DNA from: Planctomycetaceae bacterium
Lineage (GTDB): Bacteria > Planctomycetota > Phycisphaerae > UBA1845 > UTPLA1
Assembly (NCBI GenBank): GCA_011525745.1
Contig: WYBU01000124.1
Coordinates: 62,001 to 126,000 of the forward strand
Length of the DNA: 64,000 nucleotides
Direction: 5' to 3'
The notes below the pieces were generated by a model. The model was given only the letters and a program-made list of their open reading frames with translations, ran no database searches and had not been told where the DNA came from. The position numbers and the translations under genes are program-made. Shown here in pieces: positions 35,324 to 43,296 of this stretch (position 1 is its first letter; each line of letters starts with the position of its first letter).

Positions 35324-35764
35324 CTACTTCCTCCGCGCACGAACAAATAGGCGTACAAGACCGTTTCGTGTCGCAAGTTTGGCCATCTTCTCCATATGAA
35401 GCTCGTCGCAAGGCAGGTCGGTCGCACAGTGCAGATGTCCGTAACGTGGGTCGGCATTATCCGGGTCATGGCGCGGCGGCAATGGCGGCGACAGCGAGAC
35501 CGTCAAATCATGAAACGTGAGCCTGCACAGTCCCGGAAGGTCGGCCGATTGCCGCAGCGCATTATTCCGTTGGTACTCGTCCAACCCCTCTTCGCTTCGC
35601 AGGGATTCATCCTGCCACGTGAACGACAATGACGCCTCACCATCTCGTGGGCGGAACGCTTCAAAGGAAACTTCGCCGCCATCTCGCAGATAGCGCTTTT
35701 TCCCGACCCGGCGAAGAAATGAATCTTCCGGCTGGAACGGCTTCAGAATCGGCTCGTCACCCAC
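35324..35764 (-). CDS. Hypothetical protein, third gene of the TIGR04255-like operon
   Basis: This 146-residue protein starts MGDEPILKPFQPEDSFLRRV GKKRYLRDGG and has a central LSFTWQDESLRSEEGLDEYQ and GLCRLTFHDLTVSLSPPLPP. It has no signal peptide or membrane segment and is not assigned to a family. Its first 22 bases overlap the end of the previous gene, which is strong evidence of coupled translation. The composition is less GC-rich than the housekeeping genes around it, suggesting acquisition. The C-terminal HMEKMAKLATRNGLVRLFVR is basic. Function unknown. Confidence 0.65.
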   Translation of the reverse strand: MGDEPILKPFQPEDSFLRRVGKKRYLRDGGEVSFEAFRPRDGEASLSFTWQDESLRSEEGLDEYQRNNALRQSADLPGLCRLTFHDLTVSLSPPLPPRHDPDNADPRYGHLHCATDLPCDELHMEKMAKLATRNGLVRLFVRARRK

Positions 35765-36249
35765 GCCGCGAGCTCCCGAGGCAGTTGAGGTTCATTCTCG
35801 CAGTCTTGCCGTACCCGCGTCTCCATGTGCTCGTCGGTCAGTACGGCACACATCCGAGTGCCATCGGGGCTGATCCGCAGATTCACCCGTCGATCGGTAA
35901 CCAGCGACTGCAGAATGACCGACACACCCCCGTTATCCTCAGTGAACGCAGCCACTTTGAGTCCGGGAGCCCATGCCACGTGTGGAGCCAGGCGACTCAT
36001 TATGCGTTCGCAGGTGTGACGCGCCGCCGGCGTGGGAACAACGTCGCTATCGGCCTCCTGGTCCTCGGACAGTTGGGCAGTGACCCGGCTTGTCAGATCT
36101 CTTGACCCATCTGCAACCACCTTCTCTACATCGCCCTCGCGTCGTTCCGTTTCAACTGCGGTCGGAACGGGCTCCTCCAGGGAATAGAACCAGGAAGATC
36201 GGGGACCGATCAAAGCGTCCGACTCTTCGATTGGCAGCGTCTCAGGCAT
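35743..36249 (-). CDS. Hypothetical protein, second gene of the TIGR04255-like operon
   Basis: This 168-residue protein starts at MPETLPIEESDALIGPRSSW, an ATG inside the last codons of the TIGR04255-like gene (8-base overlap). The first 70 residues are acidic and probably unstructured (VETERREGDVEKVVADGS); the C-terminal 90 (HTCERIMSRLAPHVAWAPGL, KVAAFTEDNGGVSVILQSLV, TDRRVNLRISPDGTRMCAVL) look like a compact alpha/beta domain. No family is recognised. A longer frame upstream exists, but it would overlap the first gene extensively. Confidence 0.65.
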   Translation of the reverse strand: MPETLPIEESDALIGPRSSWFYSLEEPVPTAVETERREGDVEKVVADGSRDLTSRVTAQLSEDQEADSDVVPTPAARHTCERIMSRLAPHVAWAPGLKVAAFTEDNGGVSVILQSLVTDRRVNLRISPDGTRMCAVLTDEHMETRVRQDCENEPQLPRELAAWVTSRF

Positions 36250-37033
36250 CGGAACGCTCCAGCCCCCAGTCTGTTTTGGCGTCATCTGAAATAATATCGG
36301 CAAAGAAACCCTGAAGGCGCTCGTGAACCTCGTCAAGCGCATCCCGATCCGATTTACCTTCAGAAACGTGCTGGCCGCACGCTGTCGTGAATCGATAACC
36401 TTCGATCGACTCGGTTTCGACTTTTGCGGTAACGTGCTCAAAACAAAGTCGCAGGTCGATGCCGTCCGGTTCCTGCCACGAAGCCTCCAACTTATGAACC
36501 TTCCGCGCTTCGTCAGCGGCGGCCAGACGCGCCCGGCCAGAGAAATATCGCCGCAGCACTGCTGGTCCTTGTGAGCTTTGAATGAAATTCACATAGGACA
36601 TGTTGACGACGATGATCCGAGGCGGCGGCTGTTCACACACTTCTCGAAGACAGTCAACTGCGCGCCATAATGAATCGCGAAGCGCGCGGTATCGCGGATA
36701 CTTCGGCGCATCGGGACCGGCCCGTTTCGCCCAGTGCGCAACAAGTACCTGGCTTTGTACCGCGATGGAAAGCCCGTCCTTGTTGCCTCTGAAAACCGCC
36801 CCGGGTATTTGATGGGGACTCAACTCGATCGATGAATCGCGAATACCGGGGGGCACGTATAACTGAGGCAACTCGCTCTGGTCGGGAAACTCATCGCGCA
36901 GCCGCTCCAATATGGCGTTGAGTATCCGAAAAGTGAGTTTGACGGGCGACTCAAGGCTGGCGCGAACCGCAGCCTCAACCAGCGGAAGGTTGCGGAAGTT
37001 CAGTGGGAGCGCTACCTTGGTGCGGCTGTTCAT
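36242..37033 (-). CDS. TIGR04255-like protein
   Basis: This 263-residue cytoplasmic protein matches the sporadically distributed TIGR04255 family as I know it: an N-terminal PLNFRNLPLVEAAVRASLES, a middle AVQSQVLVAHWAKRAGPDAP KYPRYRALRDSLWRAV, the IIVVNMSYVNFIQSSQGP strand, and a C-terminal beta sheet with ATGTACGQ-like TTACGQHVSEGKSDRDALDE VHERLQGFFADII. Members have no established function and often come in small accessory operons. Here it heads three overlapping genes with lower GC content than the flanks. The ATG is at MNSRTKVAL. The family call is from memory and needs a profile search. Confidence 0.65.
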   Translation of the reverse strand: MNSRTKVALPLNFRNLPLVEAAVRASLESPVKLTFRILNAILERLRDEFPDQSELPQLYVPPGIRDSSIELSPHQIPGAVFRGNKDGLSIAVQSQVLVAHWAKRAGPDAPKYPRYRALRDSLWRAVDCLREVCEQPPPRIIVVNMSYVNFIQSSQGPAVLRRYFSGRARLAAADEARKVHKLEASWQEPDGIDLRLCFEHVTAKVETESIEGYRFTTACGQHVSEGKSDRDALDEVHERLQGFFADIISDDAKTDWGLERSDA

Positions 37034-37301
37034 CGTGCCCTGTGCCCGGCCGGTTGTGCCCGGTAGATTGTCAACACAATCACAGCGTTATTATAAACCG
37101 CGCAGCGGCAGCGGTAAATCGCGATCGATCCGCGGCCCAGAGATGGCGCAAGAAAGACCATCCCCCACGCGACCGCGGTCGCCGACAGCGATTTTCATCG
37201 TTGCAGACCATGGGCGGAATGGCGCGCAAGACCAGCACGATCTCACCGCAACACGGCGAAATAACCGACCGGCGGTCCGGCATCCGCCGGGCTCTCCGCC
37301 G

Positions 37302-37541
37302 TCATCCATTCTTCCGCTTGAGGATGCGGACGAATTCGCTGCCGGTCTCTCGTGCGCTCCCACCGCGCCCGTGGACCGTGCCGACAACATCCACCAGGCG
37401 TCGATCCAGACGCTTGTCTGGCAGATCGTCGCGTTTCTGATGCGCGGCGTCACAAATGATCTCAGACACGGACTGTTCGCGGCCCGTCGCGGCCAGGTTG
37501 CGTTGTTCCTCTACCTGTTCGCCGAGTCGAATGTGTCGCAT
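37302..37541 (-). CDS. Ribbon-helix-helix antitoxin-like protein
   Basis: This 79-residue protein starts MRHIRLGEQVEEQRNLAATG REQSVSEIICDAAHQKRDD. The strand followed by the SVSEII helix is the classic ribbon-helix-helix of CopG/ParD-type antitoxins, which bind DNA and neutralise a partner toxin. The C-terminal half (DVVGTVHGRGGSARETGSEF VRILKRKNG) resembles toxin-binding tails. GAGGGAG lies eight bases before the ATG. No toxin gene is evident: downstream frames on the same strand (for instance an ATG overlapping the stop codon) do not resemble PIN or RelE proteins. It may be an orphan, or a relic whose toxin decayed. Confidence 0.65.
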   Translation of the reverse strand: MRHIRLGEQVEEQRNLAATGREQSVSEIICDAAHQKRDDLPDKRLDRRLVDVVGTVHGRGGSARETGSEFVRILKRKNG

Positions 37542-37645
37542 GTCCAAGCTCCCTCGAAGCTGAATTTCATTCTATCCAAAGAACGCAACGCCACGGCGGA
37601 AAACTGCGTCTTGATAGGAGCCGACCCGACCAACCGACCCGTCGT

Positions 37646-38848
37646 TCACGCCACCACCGGCAGCGGCACGCTCCCATCCGCCCGCGGCAACGGATCCGGC
37701 GGCGCGATCGTCACGCCGCCGCGCGTCAGGCTGGCCTCCCCACGCTCCACGCGCTGCGCGAACTTCAGGCTCTCTTCATACAGCGCCTCGAGCATCTCGG
37801 CCTCGCTCACCGTGCGCGTCTGTTCGCCCTGCACGTAAATGATCCCCTTGCCCCGCCCGGCGAACACCGCCACGTCCGCCCCCTCCGCCTCGCCCGGCCC
37901 GTTGACCACGCAGCCCATCACCGCCACCTTCACCGGCACGCGAATCCCCGCCAGCCGCCCCCGCACCTCGCGAACCAGCCGGATCAGATCGATCTCGATC
38001 CGCCCGCACGTCGGGCACGCGATCAACTCCGGTTCGTTCCGCGCCCGCAATCCCAGGCAACACAGCATTTCCTTCGCATCCTCGACCTCCAGCACCGGAT
38101 CGCTGGCGTAGCTGATCCGTACGGTGTCGCCGATGCCGTTGGCCAGCAGCGTCCCCAGCGCCACCACGCTGCGGATGCAGCCGGTCTCCTTCGGACCGGC
38201 GTGCGTCACGCCCAAATGCAGCGGGTAGTCGAAGCGACGGCTGATTTCGCTGTAGGCGTCGATGACGATCGTCGGATCGATGCTCTTGGCCGAGATCACC
38301 ACGTCGTCGAAGTCGTTCTCGTCGAAGATAAGCAAGTACTCTTCGAGCTTGCGCACCATGATGTCGATCAGCCGGCCGTGATAGTCGCGCCGAAGCTCGG
38401 CCTTCTCCGCCGCGCGCTGCTGCTTGTCGCGGCGCTCCACGATGCCGCCCTCGTTGACGCCGACGCGAATGGGGATGCGCCGCTCGCGGCAGGCGCGAAT
38501 GACGCGGTCGACTTCCTGGCGGTCCTGAATGTTGCCGGGATTCAGGCGGATCTTGTGTACGCCGGCCTCGACCGCCTCCATGGCGCGCTCGAAGTGAAAG
38601 TGCACGTCGGCGACGATCGGCACGGCCACCTGCGGCAGAATGTGGCGCAACGCCTCGGTGTCGCGCCGCTCGGGCACCGCCACGCGAACGATGTCGGCCC
38701 CGGCGCGGGCGAGCTGGTTGATTTGGGCCACGGTGGCGTCGATGTCGTAGGTGTAAGTCGACGTCATCGACTGAATCGAAACGGGCGCGCTCCCGCCGAT
38801 GACGACGGGACCGGCGCGGACGGAACGAGTGAGGCGGCGCACGACCAT
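37646..38848 (-). CDS. ispG: 4-hydroxy-3-methylbut-2-enyl diphosphate synthase IspG
   Basis: IspG makes HMBPP from cyclic diphosphate in the MEP pathway of isoprenoid synthesis, using a [4Fe-4S] cluster. The 400-residue product has the barrel motifs SIQSMTSTYTYDIDATVAQI, IVADVHFHFERAMEAVEAGV HKIRLNPGNI, RVGVNEGG and LHLGVTHAGPKETGCIRSVV ALG. The cluster ligands are Cys278, Cys281 and Cys313 with Glu320 (CPTCGRIEIDL, MGCVVNGPGEAEGADV). The ATG at MVVRRLTRSVRAG fits the family; an upstream frame overlaps the formyltransferase gene. It is separate from any other MEP gene here. Confidence 0.96.
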   Translation of the reverse strand: MVVRRLTRSVRAGPVVIGGSAPVSIQSMTSTYTYDIDATVAQINQLARAGADIVRVAVPERRDTEALRHILPQVAVPIVADVHFHFERAMEAVEAGVHKIRLNPGNIQDRQEVDRVIRACRERRIPIRVGVNEGGIVERRDKQQRAAEKAELRRDYHGRLIDIMVRKLEEYLLIFDENDFDDVVISAKSIDPTIVIDAYSEISRRFDYPLHLGVTHAGPKETGCIRSVVALGTLLANGIGDTVRISYASDPVLEVEDAKEMLCCLGLRARNEPELIACPTCGRIEIDLIRLVREVRGRLAGIRVPVKVAVMGCVVNGPGEAEGADVAVFAGRGKGIIYVQGEQTRTVSEAEMLEALYEESLKFAQRVERGEASLTRGGVTIAPPDPLPRADGSVPLPVVA

Positions 38849-38934
38849 GTGTGTATCATAGGAGTTTACGCGGAATACCGGCAGCGCAGCATCTGGATCG
38901 CATTCGCGCTGGCGAGCGGCGCAACGTACTCGCT

Positions 38935-39741
38935 TCAAGGCGCCGTGGCGAGTGGTGCGTTGACGACGCGTATTTTACTGTGCTTACGTAGCGCCGCCTC
39001 CACCGCATGGCGCGTGCGACTCGACATGAGTCGAAACGCCGGCCGCGACGCAGCGCTCTGCGCGAGGCGCGGCGCCGTGCCGCCGATTACGAGTTGCACC
39101 GCCTCGGCCATCAACTCCGCCGCCAGTTGCGTCACGGCGCGCCGGGCCGCCGCCAGCGAATCGAACGCCCCGTCCGGCAGGCGGCGCCTCAAAATGATGT
39201 CCCCCGCATCGACGCCCGCATCGACCCAGTGAACCGTCGCGCCGGGAATCTCGCCGTCGTGCAGGCACCACGCCACGACGTCGACGCCGCGATAGTCCGG
39301 CAGCCAGCCCGGATGCGCGTTGAGCGTGCCGATGCGCGGAATCGCCAGCAACTCCGGCCCGAGAATCCCACAGCCGCCGAGCAGCAAAAGATCGGGCCGC
39401 GCAGCGCGAAGCGCCGCGATCGTGCGAGGGCCGTTCACTTGATCGCCGCGCACCACGCCGACGTCGCCCTCGTTGTAATACGCGAGTGCATCCTCGCGCA
39501 GCGCGTCGACGGCGCGGCAGCCCTCGCCCCGTTCGCGCCGTCCACGCGGCATCAATCGCCTCATGCCGGCCCGGGCCACGCCCCGCAGTCCGTCGGCGCG
39601 CCACGTCCGCCGCAGGTTGGTCCATATCGGCGGACCTTCGACGAGGACAACGCCACACAGCGGTACGCCCCGCCGCGCCAGCGCGTGGCCGATGAAGTTT
39701 CCGTGTGGGCTGCCTCGCTGCATCAGCAGGAAAATCCGCAT
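38935..39741 (-). CDS. Formyltransferase-family protein
   Basis: This 268-residue protein has the formyl transferase catalytic core: DLLLLGGCGILGPELLAIPR, the Asn-His pair in GTLNAHPGWLPDYRGVDVVA W and the Asp in VHWVDAGVDAGDIILRR, matching the N-H-D triad of Met-tRNA formyltransferase and sugar N-formyltransferases. The N-terminal domain (MRIFLLMQRGSPHGNFIGHA) differs from Fmt and is closer to the methionyl-tRNA-formyltransferase-like proteins found in polysaccharide loci. The C-terminal Fmt RNA-binding domain is absent. The likely job is N-formylation of an amino sugar, a guess. It reads toward ispG with 86 bases between. Confidence 0.8.
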   Translation of the reverse strand: MRIFLLMQRGSPHGNFIGHALARRGVPLCGVVLVEGPPIWTNLRRTWRADGLRGVARAGMRRLMPRGRRERGEGCRAVDALREDALAYYNEGDVGVVRGDQVNGPRTIAALRAARPDLLLLGGCGILGPELLAIPRIGTLNAHPGWLPDYRGVDVVAWCLHDGEIPGATVHWVDAGVDAGDIILRRRLPDGAFDSLAAARRAVTQLAAELMAEAVQLVIGGTAPRLAQSAASRPAFRLMSSRTRHAVEAALRKHSKIRVVNAPLATAP

Positions 39742-39977
39742 GTCCTTATATCGGACAGCACGCTGCGGGCTTATTCATGGACGGCGCCGGCAGCGCCGAG
39801 ATGCAGGCAGGACACCGTGCGGAGAACGCCGGCGATGTTCCTTCAGCGCGCCACGCAGACGATATCGGTCCTGATCCGGCACGACCGTTGCGATTTGCCC
39901 GATTTGCCGCGCGCGATCCGGAATCGTATGTTTCCAGAGTGCGTACGGACATTTAGGGGTTTTCGGGGGGGTTCGCC

Positions 39978-40208
39978 ATGTACCTGCGCTATACGTTACT
40001 GCTCCTCAGCATTCCCATGATGATCTGCGGTGCGCTCAGCGCCACGCTGGGACCATCCAGCGTTCCGCTCGAGTTTCGCCAGGTGTTCTTTATCACCTGG
40101 GCCATCGCGCATCCCGCCGTCGCCTTCTTCGGCGCGGCGTTCGTCCTGGTTGTCGCGCTGCTGATGCGCACGGGACGCACCGTGTTGGTCAACGATTTCG
40201 CACATTGA
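39978..40208 (+). CDS. Small two-span membrane protein
   Basis: This 76-residue protein has two hydrophobic stretches (YTLLLLSIPMMICGALSATL and PAVAFFGAAFVLVVALLMRT) joined by a short polar loop, and starts after a GGGGGGG run that could serve as ribosome binding site. I do not recognise it. It stands between the divergent formyltransferase gene and a repeat tract. Confidence 0.6.
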   Translation: MYLRYTLLLLSIPMMICGALSATLGPSSVPLEFRQVFFITWAIAHPAVAFFGAAFVLVVALLMRTGRTVLVNDFAH

Positions 40209-40724
40209 GGAGTCGCGCCCAAATAACCAGAACAATTGTGCTTGGTGGTACGGGCATCTTGCCCGTTCAATCGTCCTGGGTGGTACGGGCATTTTGTCCG
40301 TTCCATTGTCTTGGGTGGTACGGGCATCTTGCCCGTGCCGGACGAGCGGGACGCCCGTACCACCGATTGTGCCGGGTGGTACGGGCATCTTGCCCGTTCC
40401 GGACGGGCGCGACGCCCGTACCACCCCTCTGCGACTCGTTCGCCTTATTTCCGCGCGATGCCCAGGAATCGTCCGGAGACCAACGACACCGCTTGGGCGG
40501 CGTGACACGGTCAGCCCTTGCGCACGATAGTCCTGCTGACTACGGGAAATGCGTCTCGCCAAGGCCACGCCGTGCGGCCCATCGACGGGGCGCCGCCGCC
40601 CCCGCTGTGTTCCCCGGCGTAGCACGGCCCCTGCCCGCACGGGGGCGCCGCCCACGACGCGATCCGCCGGCGACACAACATCACTCTTGACCGCCCCGTC
40701 GCGCCGATCTAGAACGCGCACGGA
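40209..40724. repeat. Gap with GGTACGGGCATCTTGCCCGT array and palindrome
   Basis: 40242-40430 carries five or more copies of the GGTACGGGCATCTTGCCCGT hairpin or its inverted half, like 22985-23085. The text between 40205 and 40265 is nearly the same as 22960-23010, including aataaccagaac at both sites, so the two loci share a longer ancestral piece. 40506-40574 is a palindromic element of the CAAGCCCTTG family. No gene. Confidence 0.85.
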
Positions 40725-41840
40725 ATGTCCGCCGAAGATTTCGACCTCGTGATTCTCGGCGGCGGCGTGGCCGGCTGGGCCGCCGCCGCTTTCGCCGGCG
40801 CCCGCGGCCGCCGCACGTGCCTCGTCTCACGCCCCGCCGCGGCATCCCCCTGGTGCGACTGGCTCCCGCCTCTGGCCGATCCGCTGCTGGCCGCGCTGAA
40901 GCTCGACGCGCAGCGCATTTCATCCGAAACCTTCGATCGCGTCGTCCTGCGCTCGGCTGATCTGAAACAGCAGGCCATTTGCGATTCCCTCTCGCCCTGC
41001 CGCGTCGTGCGACGCGATGCACTTCGCGACGCCTTGCGCCAGGCGGCGCGGGTCACGGGACGTGTGCAGCATCGCGAAGCGACGATCGTCGACGTCGACG
41101 CCGCGGAAGAATCCGTCACGCTGCGTGCCGAAAACGGTGCGCATTGCTCCGGTCGCGTGCTGATCGCGGCCGACGGCGGTGCGTCGATCGTCGTTCGCAA
41201 GCTGCTGCGCGGCGCGGTCCCTTCGACGATCACGTCCTACGGCGCGGTGCAGTGGTCGGCGCCGGGGACAAAGAAGGGCAAGGGCAAGGCCCACGTCGAG
41301 CTGACCGTGCTTCTCGCCACAAATGGGCCGCAAGGCTTCGGTTACGTGCTCGATTATTCAAGGGGTCTGATCGCCGGACTCGTTGAGGCCGCCGAAATCG
41401 CCGTCGTGCGCACGCGACTGGCTGAGTTGTGCGCACGCCTGAAGGCGCATCGCATCCTGAACTGCGACGCGATTGCGGGCGAGAACGCCATGGCCGCGCG
41501 CGTTCTGCCGCGCGGCGCGGCGCTGGAATACGAAACGCACGTCGGCAAACGCACGCTCGTCATCGGCGACGCGGGCGGATTCGTCAGCGCGCTGAGCCAG
41601 GACGGATTGTACCCCTCGCTCGAAGCGGCGCGGCTCGCGGCGCAGACCGTGCACGAAGCCCTGGATGAGCCGCATGAACAGGATGTTTTAAGTCGTTTTG
41701 ACGCCGCCTGGCGGCCGGTGTTGGCGGACTATCTGCGCATTCCCGGCACCGACCTGAAGTTCCTCATGCCGCTGGTCTTTACGAATCAGGCCGTTGCGGA
41801 AAAGATGGTCCGCGGCTTCCTCTACGGCGAGAATATGTAA
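40725..41840 (+). CDS. FAD-dependent oxidoreductase, geranylgeranyl reductase-like
   Basis: This 371-residue flavoprotein starts with the dinucleotide-binding fold DLVILGGGVAGWAAAAFAGA RGR and has the second FAD motif GKRTLVIGDAGGFVSALSQD GLYPSLEAARLAAQTVHEA, typical of the geranylgeranyl reductase and para-hydroxybenzoate hydroxylase group. SGRVLIAADGGASIVVRKLL marks the middle. It may reduce polyprenyl chains or a quinone precursor, but the substrate is unknown. The gene has its own promoter region after the repeat tract. Confidence 0.85.
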   Translation: MSAEDFDLVILGGGVAGWAAAAFAGARGRRTCLVSRPAAASPWCDWLPPLADPLLAALKLDAQRISSETFDRVVLRSADLKQQAICDSLSPCRVVRRDALRDALRQAARVTGRVQHREATIVDVDAAEESVTLRAENGAHCSGRVLIAADGGASIVVRKLLRGAVPSTITSYGAVQWSAPGTKKGKGKAHVELTVLLATNGPQGFGYVLDYSRGLIAGLVEAAEIAVVRTRLAELCARLKAHRILNCDAIAGENAMAARVLPRGAALEYETHVGKRTLVIGDAGGFVSALSQDGLYPSLEAARLAAQTVHEALDEPHEQDVLSRFDAAWRPVLADYLRIPGTDLKFLMPLVFTNQAVAEKMVRGFLYGENM

Positions 41841-42217
41841 TTCGCCAGTTTCCCCAGCTTAGCAGCGTTGTTCTTCGCGTTCGCTGATGAGCGGTGAGAC
41901 ACAAGATATTGTGGCCGAAATTATCGGCCTCTGAGACGCTGTTGGCCAGGTGATATTCGGACCTGTCGATGGGCAATCCTGAAACGCCGGATTGTAGCGG
42001 ACGGCGTGATAAGGAGTTACGACTGAATCGACGCACCGCCGCCGCTGCCTCAAAAAACTTATCCAACATCTTGTGGTTTTTTCCACGTTTTTTTCAAGGA
42101 CACCCCCGAAGCGTTCCGATACCCCTGCTGTTGACAGGCCGCCCGAGGGAGTTCGCCGACGATGCCCAGCGCACGTTGCTCCCCTGCCAATGCTGGCGCG
42201 ACCTGTAGAGGCCAACG
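41841..42217. other. Leader region upstream of the first FlgM-like gene
   Basis: No gene is called in these 377 bases. A short inverted repeat with a T-rich loop and T tail lies at 42073-42094 (gtggttttttccac followed by gttttttt), with only a 4-5 bp stem, too weak to call a terminator with confidence but at the right place for the oxidoreductase gene. Composition near 42050-42110 is T-rich for this genome. Confidence 0.5.
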
Positions 42218-42508
42218 ATGAACGACATTGGTTCGGTAGAACGCCCGTTTCATCCGCTCGTCAGCGCTCCCGTCGCCGCGGCCCAGGGAGGGGCAACCGT
42301 GGCCACCGTGCTGGCGGAGGAAGACTCCGTCGAGATTTCGGAGTTCGCTCGCCTGCTCAGCGAGGGCGCCTTGGGCGCGGAGCAAGCGGACATTCGGCTG
42401 CACAAGATCATTGAAGTGCGCGAGGCCATCGCGCGCGGCGATTACGTCACGCCGGAAAAACTCGATACCGCGCTGAAGCGCGCAATGTCCGACGTATTCG
42501 GAGATTAA
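42218..42508 (+). CDS. FlgM-like small protein 1
   Basis: This 96-residue soluble protein has an acidic, probably flexible N-terminal half and a C-terminal helix pair IRLHKIIEVREAIARGDYVT PEKLDTALKRAMSDVF. The phrase (V)REAIARGDYVTPEKLD closely resembles the C-terminal sigma-28-binding part of anti-sigma factor FlgM (KVxxIRxAIxxGxYxxxxxxVAxxLL). A role in binding a sigma factor or a similar partner is inferred. A second protein with the same module lies 256 bases downstream. A hairpin follows its stop codon. Confidence 0.7.
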   Translation: MNDIGSVERPFHPLVSAPVAAAQGGATVATVLAEEDSVEISEFARLLSEGALGAEQADIRLHKIIEVREAIARGDYVTPEKLDTALKRAMSDVFGD

Positions 42509-42549
42509 CACCGCACACCGGATTTTCGCCCCCCAACGCCAACGCGCGT

Positions 42550-42590
42550 CGAAACGGGTCGCGGCTTCGGCCGGCCCGTTTCGGCGTTTA
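42550..42590 (+). terminator. Terminator-like hairpin after FlgM-like gene 1
   Basis: cgaaacgggtcg (42550-42561) pairs with cggcccgtttcg (42572-42583) across a short GC-rich loop, and is followed by gcgttta, which lacks a long T run. It may be an intrinsic terminator or a processing hairpin. Confidence 0.5.
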
Positions 42591-42764
42591 CGGGGAGTGC
42601 ATGTCAGCGTGCCTTATTTGTGCCCCGACTAAAGACAACATCCTATATCGTCGATAGCTCGGAACATGCCGGCGGATGCGAGGATGCTCGCGTACGTCAC
42701 GGCCGGATCCGATCGGCCACCCCAGTGGTGGCCCTCCCCGTTCTCAGTCTCTCACGGAGGAAAC

Positions 42765-43037
42765 ATGAAACCGCTCCTCGTACACATGATCCTGCCTGCT
42801 CCGATTGTCGTCTCACCGCCTGCACCGCGACCGCGACCATGGGTCAACGCCGCGCCAACCGACGGGCCAAAACCGCCAAAATCCCGCAAGAAACGGACCG
42901 CCCCTCCCGATTCCGCCGCCAAGCCCGTTCGCCACGACAAAGTGTCGGCCGTCCGCGCAGCCCTCGCGCGCGGCGACTACCTGACGCCGACCAAGCTCGA
43001 CGAGGCCATCCGTCTCGCACTCGAATCACTCAAATAG
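42765..43037 (+). CDS. FlgM-like small protein 2
   Basis: This 90-residue protein starts after a strong CGGAGG site. The first 50 residues are Pro/Lys-rich (PPAPRPRPWVNAAPTDGPKP PKSRKKRTAPPDSAAKP) and probably disordered; the last 35 (KVSAVRAALARGDYLTPTKL DEAIRLALESLK) repeat the C-terminal module of the neighbour at 42218 with about half identical residues. Both look like tandem relatives with diverged N-termini, possibly regulators that bind a common partner. No flagellar or sigma gene is adjacent. Confidence 0.7.
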   Translation: MKPLLVHMILPAPIVVSPPAPRPRPWVNAAPTDGPKPPKSRKKRTAPPDSAAKPVRHDKVSAVRAALARGDYLTPTKLDEAIRLALESLK

Positions 43038-43296
43038 TCATCCTGGCCGGCCGGCGCTCGGCCGTTCCACAAACTCAATGGAGCGCAGCCGCCCTCGGCT
43101 GGCCGTAACGCCGCAACGCCTGCTTGCGTGGGCGTCTCGTTGCACGGGCGCGGGCCTCGCGTTCCCGCGCCGCGCGACTTTCGCCAGGACCGCATCATCC
43201 CCAGAATACGCCGTCGACGATCGACGCGCATCCGACCGCGGCGCACCACGCTTTCGCCGCCGCGCCGGCGGCGCGCGACGAACGTGGCGCGCGATC

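Noticed and set aside
35051..35411. Possible small genes downstream of the TIGR04255-like operon
   Set aside because: Two overlapping minus-strand frames exist, but neither has a ribosome binding site or convincing composition.
37080..37453. Toxin partner for the RHH antitoxin
   Set aside because: The candidate frames (67 and 120 codons) show no PIN, RelE or other toxin motif and look like noncoding DNA.
42073..42094. Intrinsic terminator after the oxidoreductase gene
   Set aside because: The T-rich inverted repeat has a stem of only 4-5 base pairs and lies over 200 bases from the stop codon.
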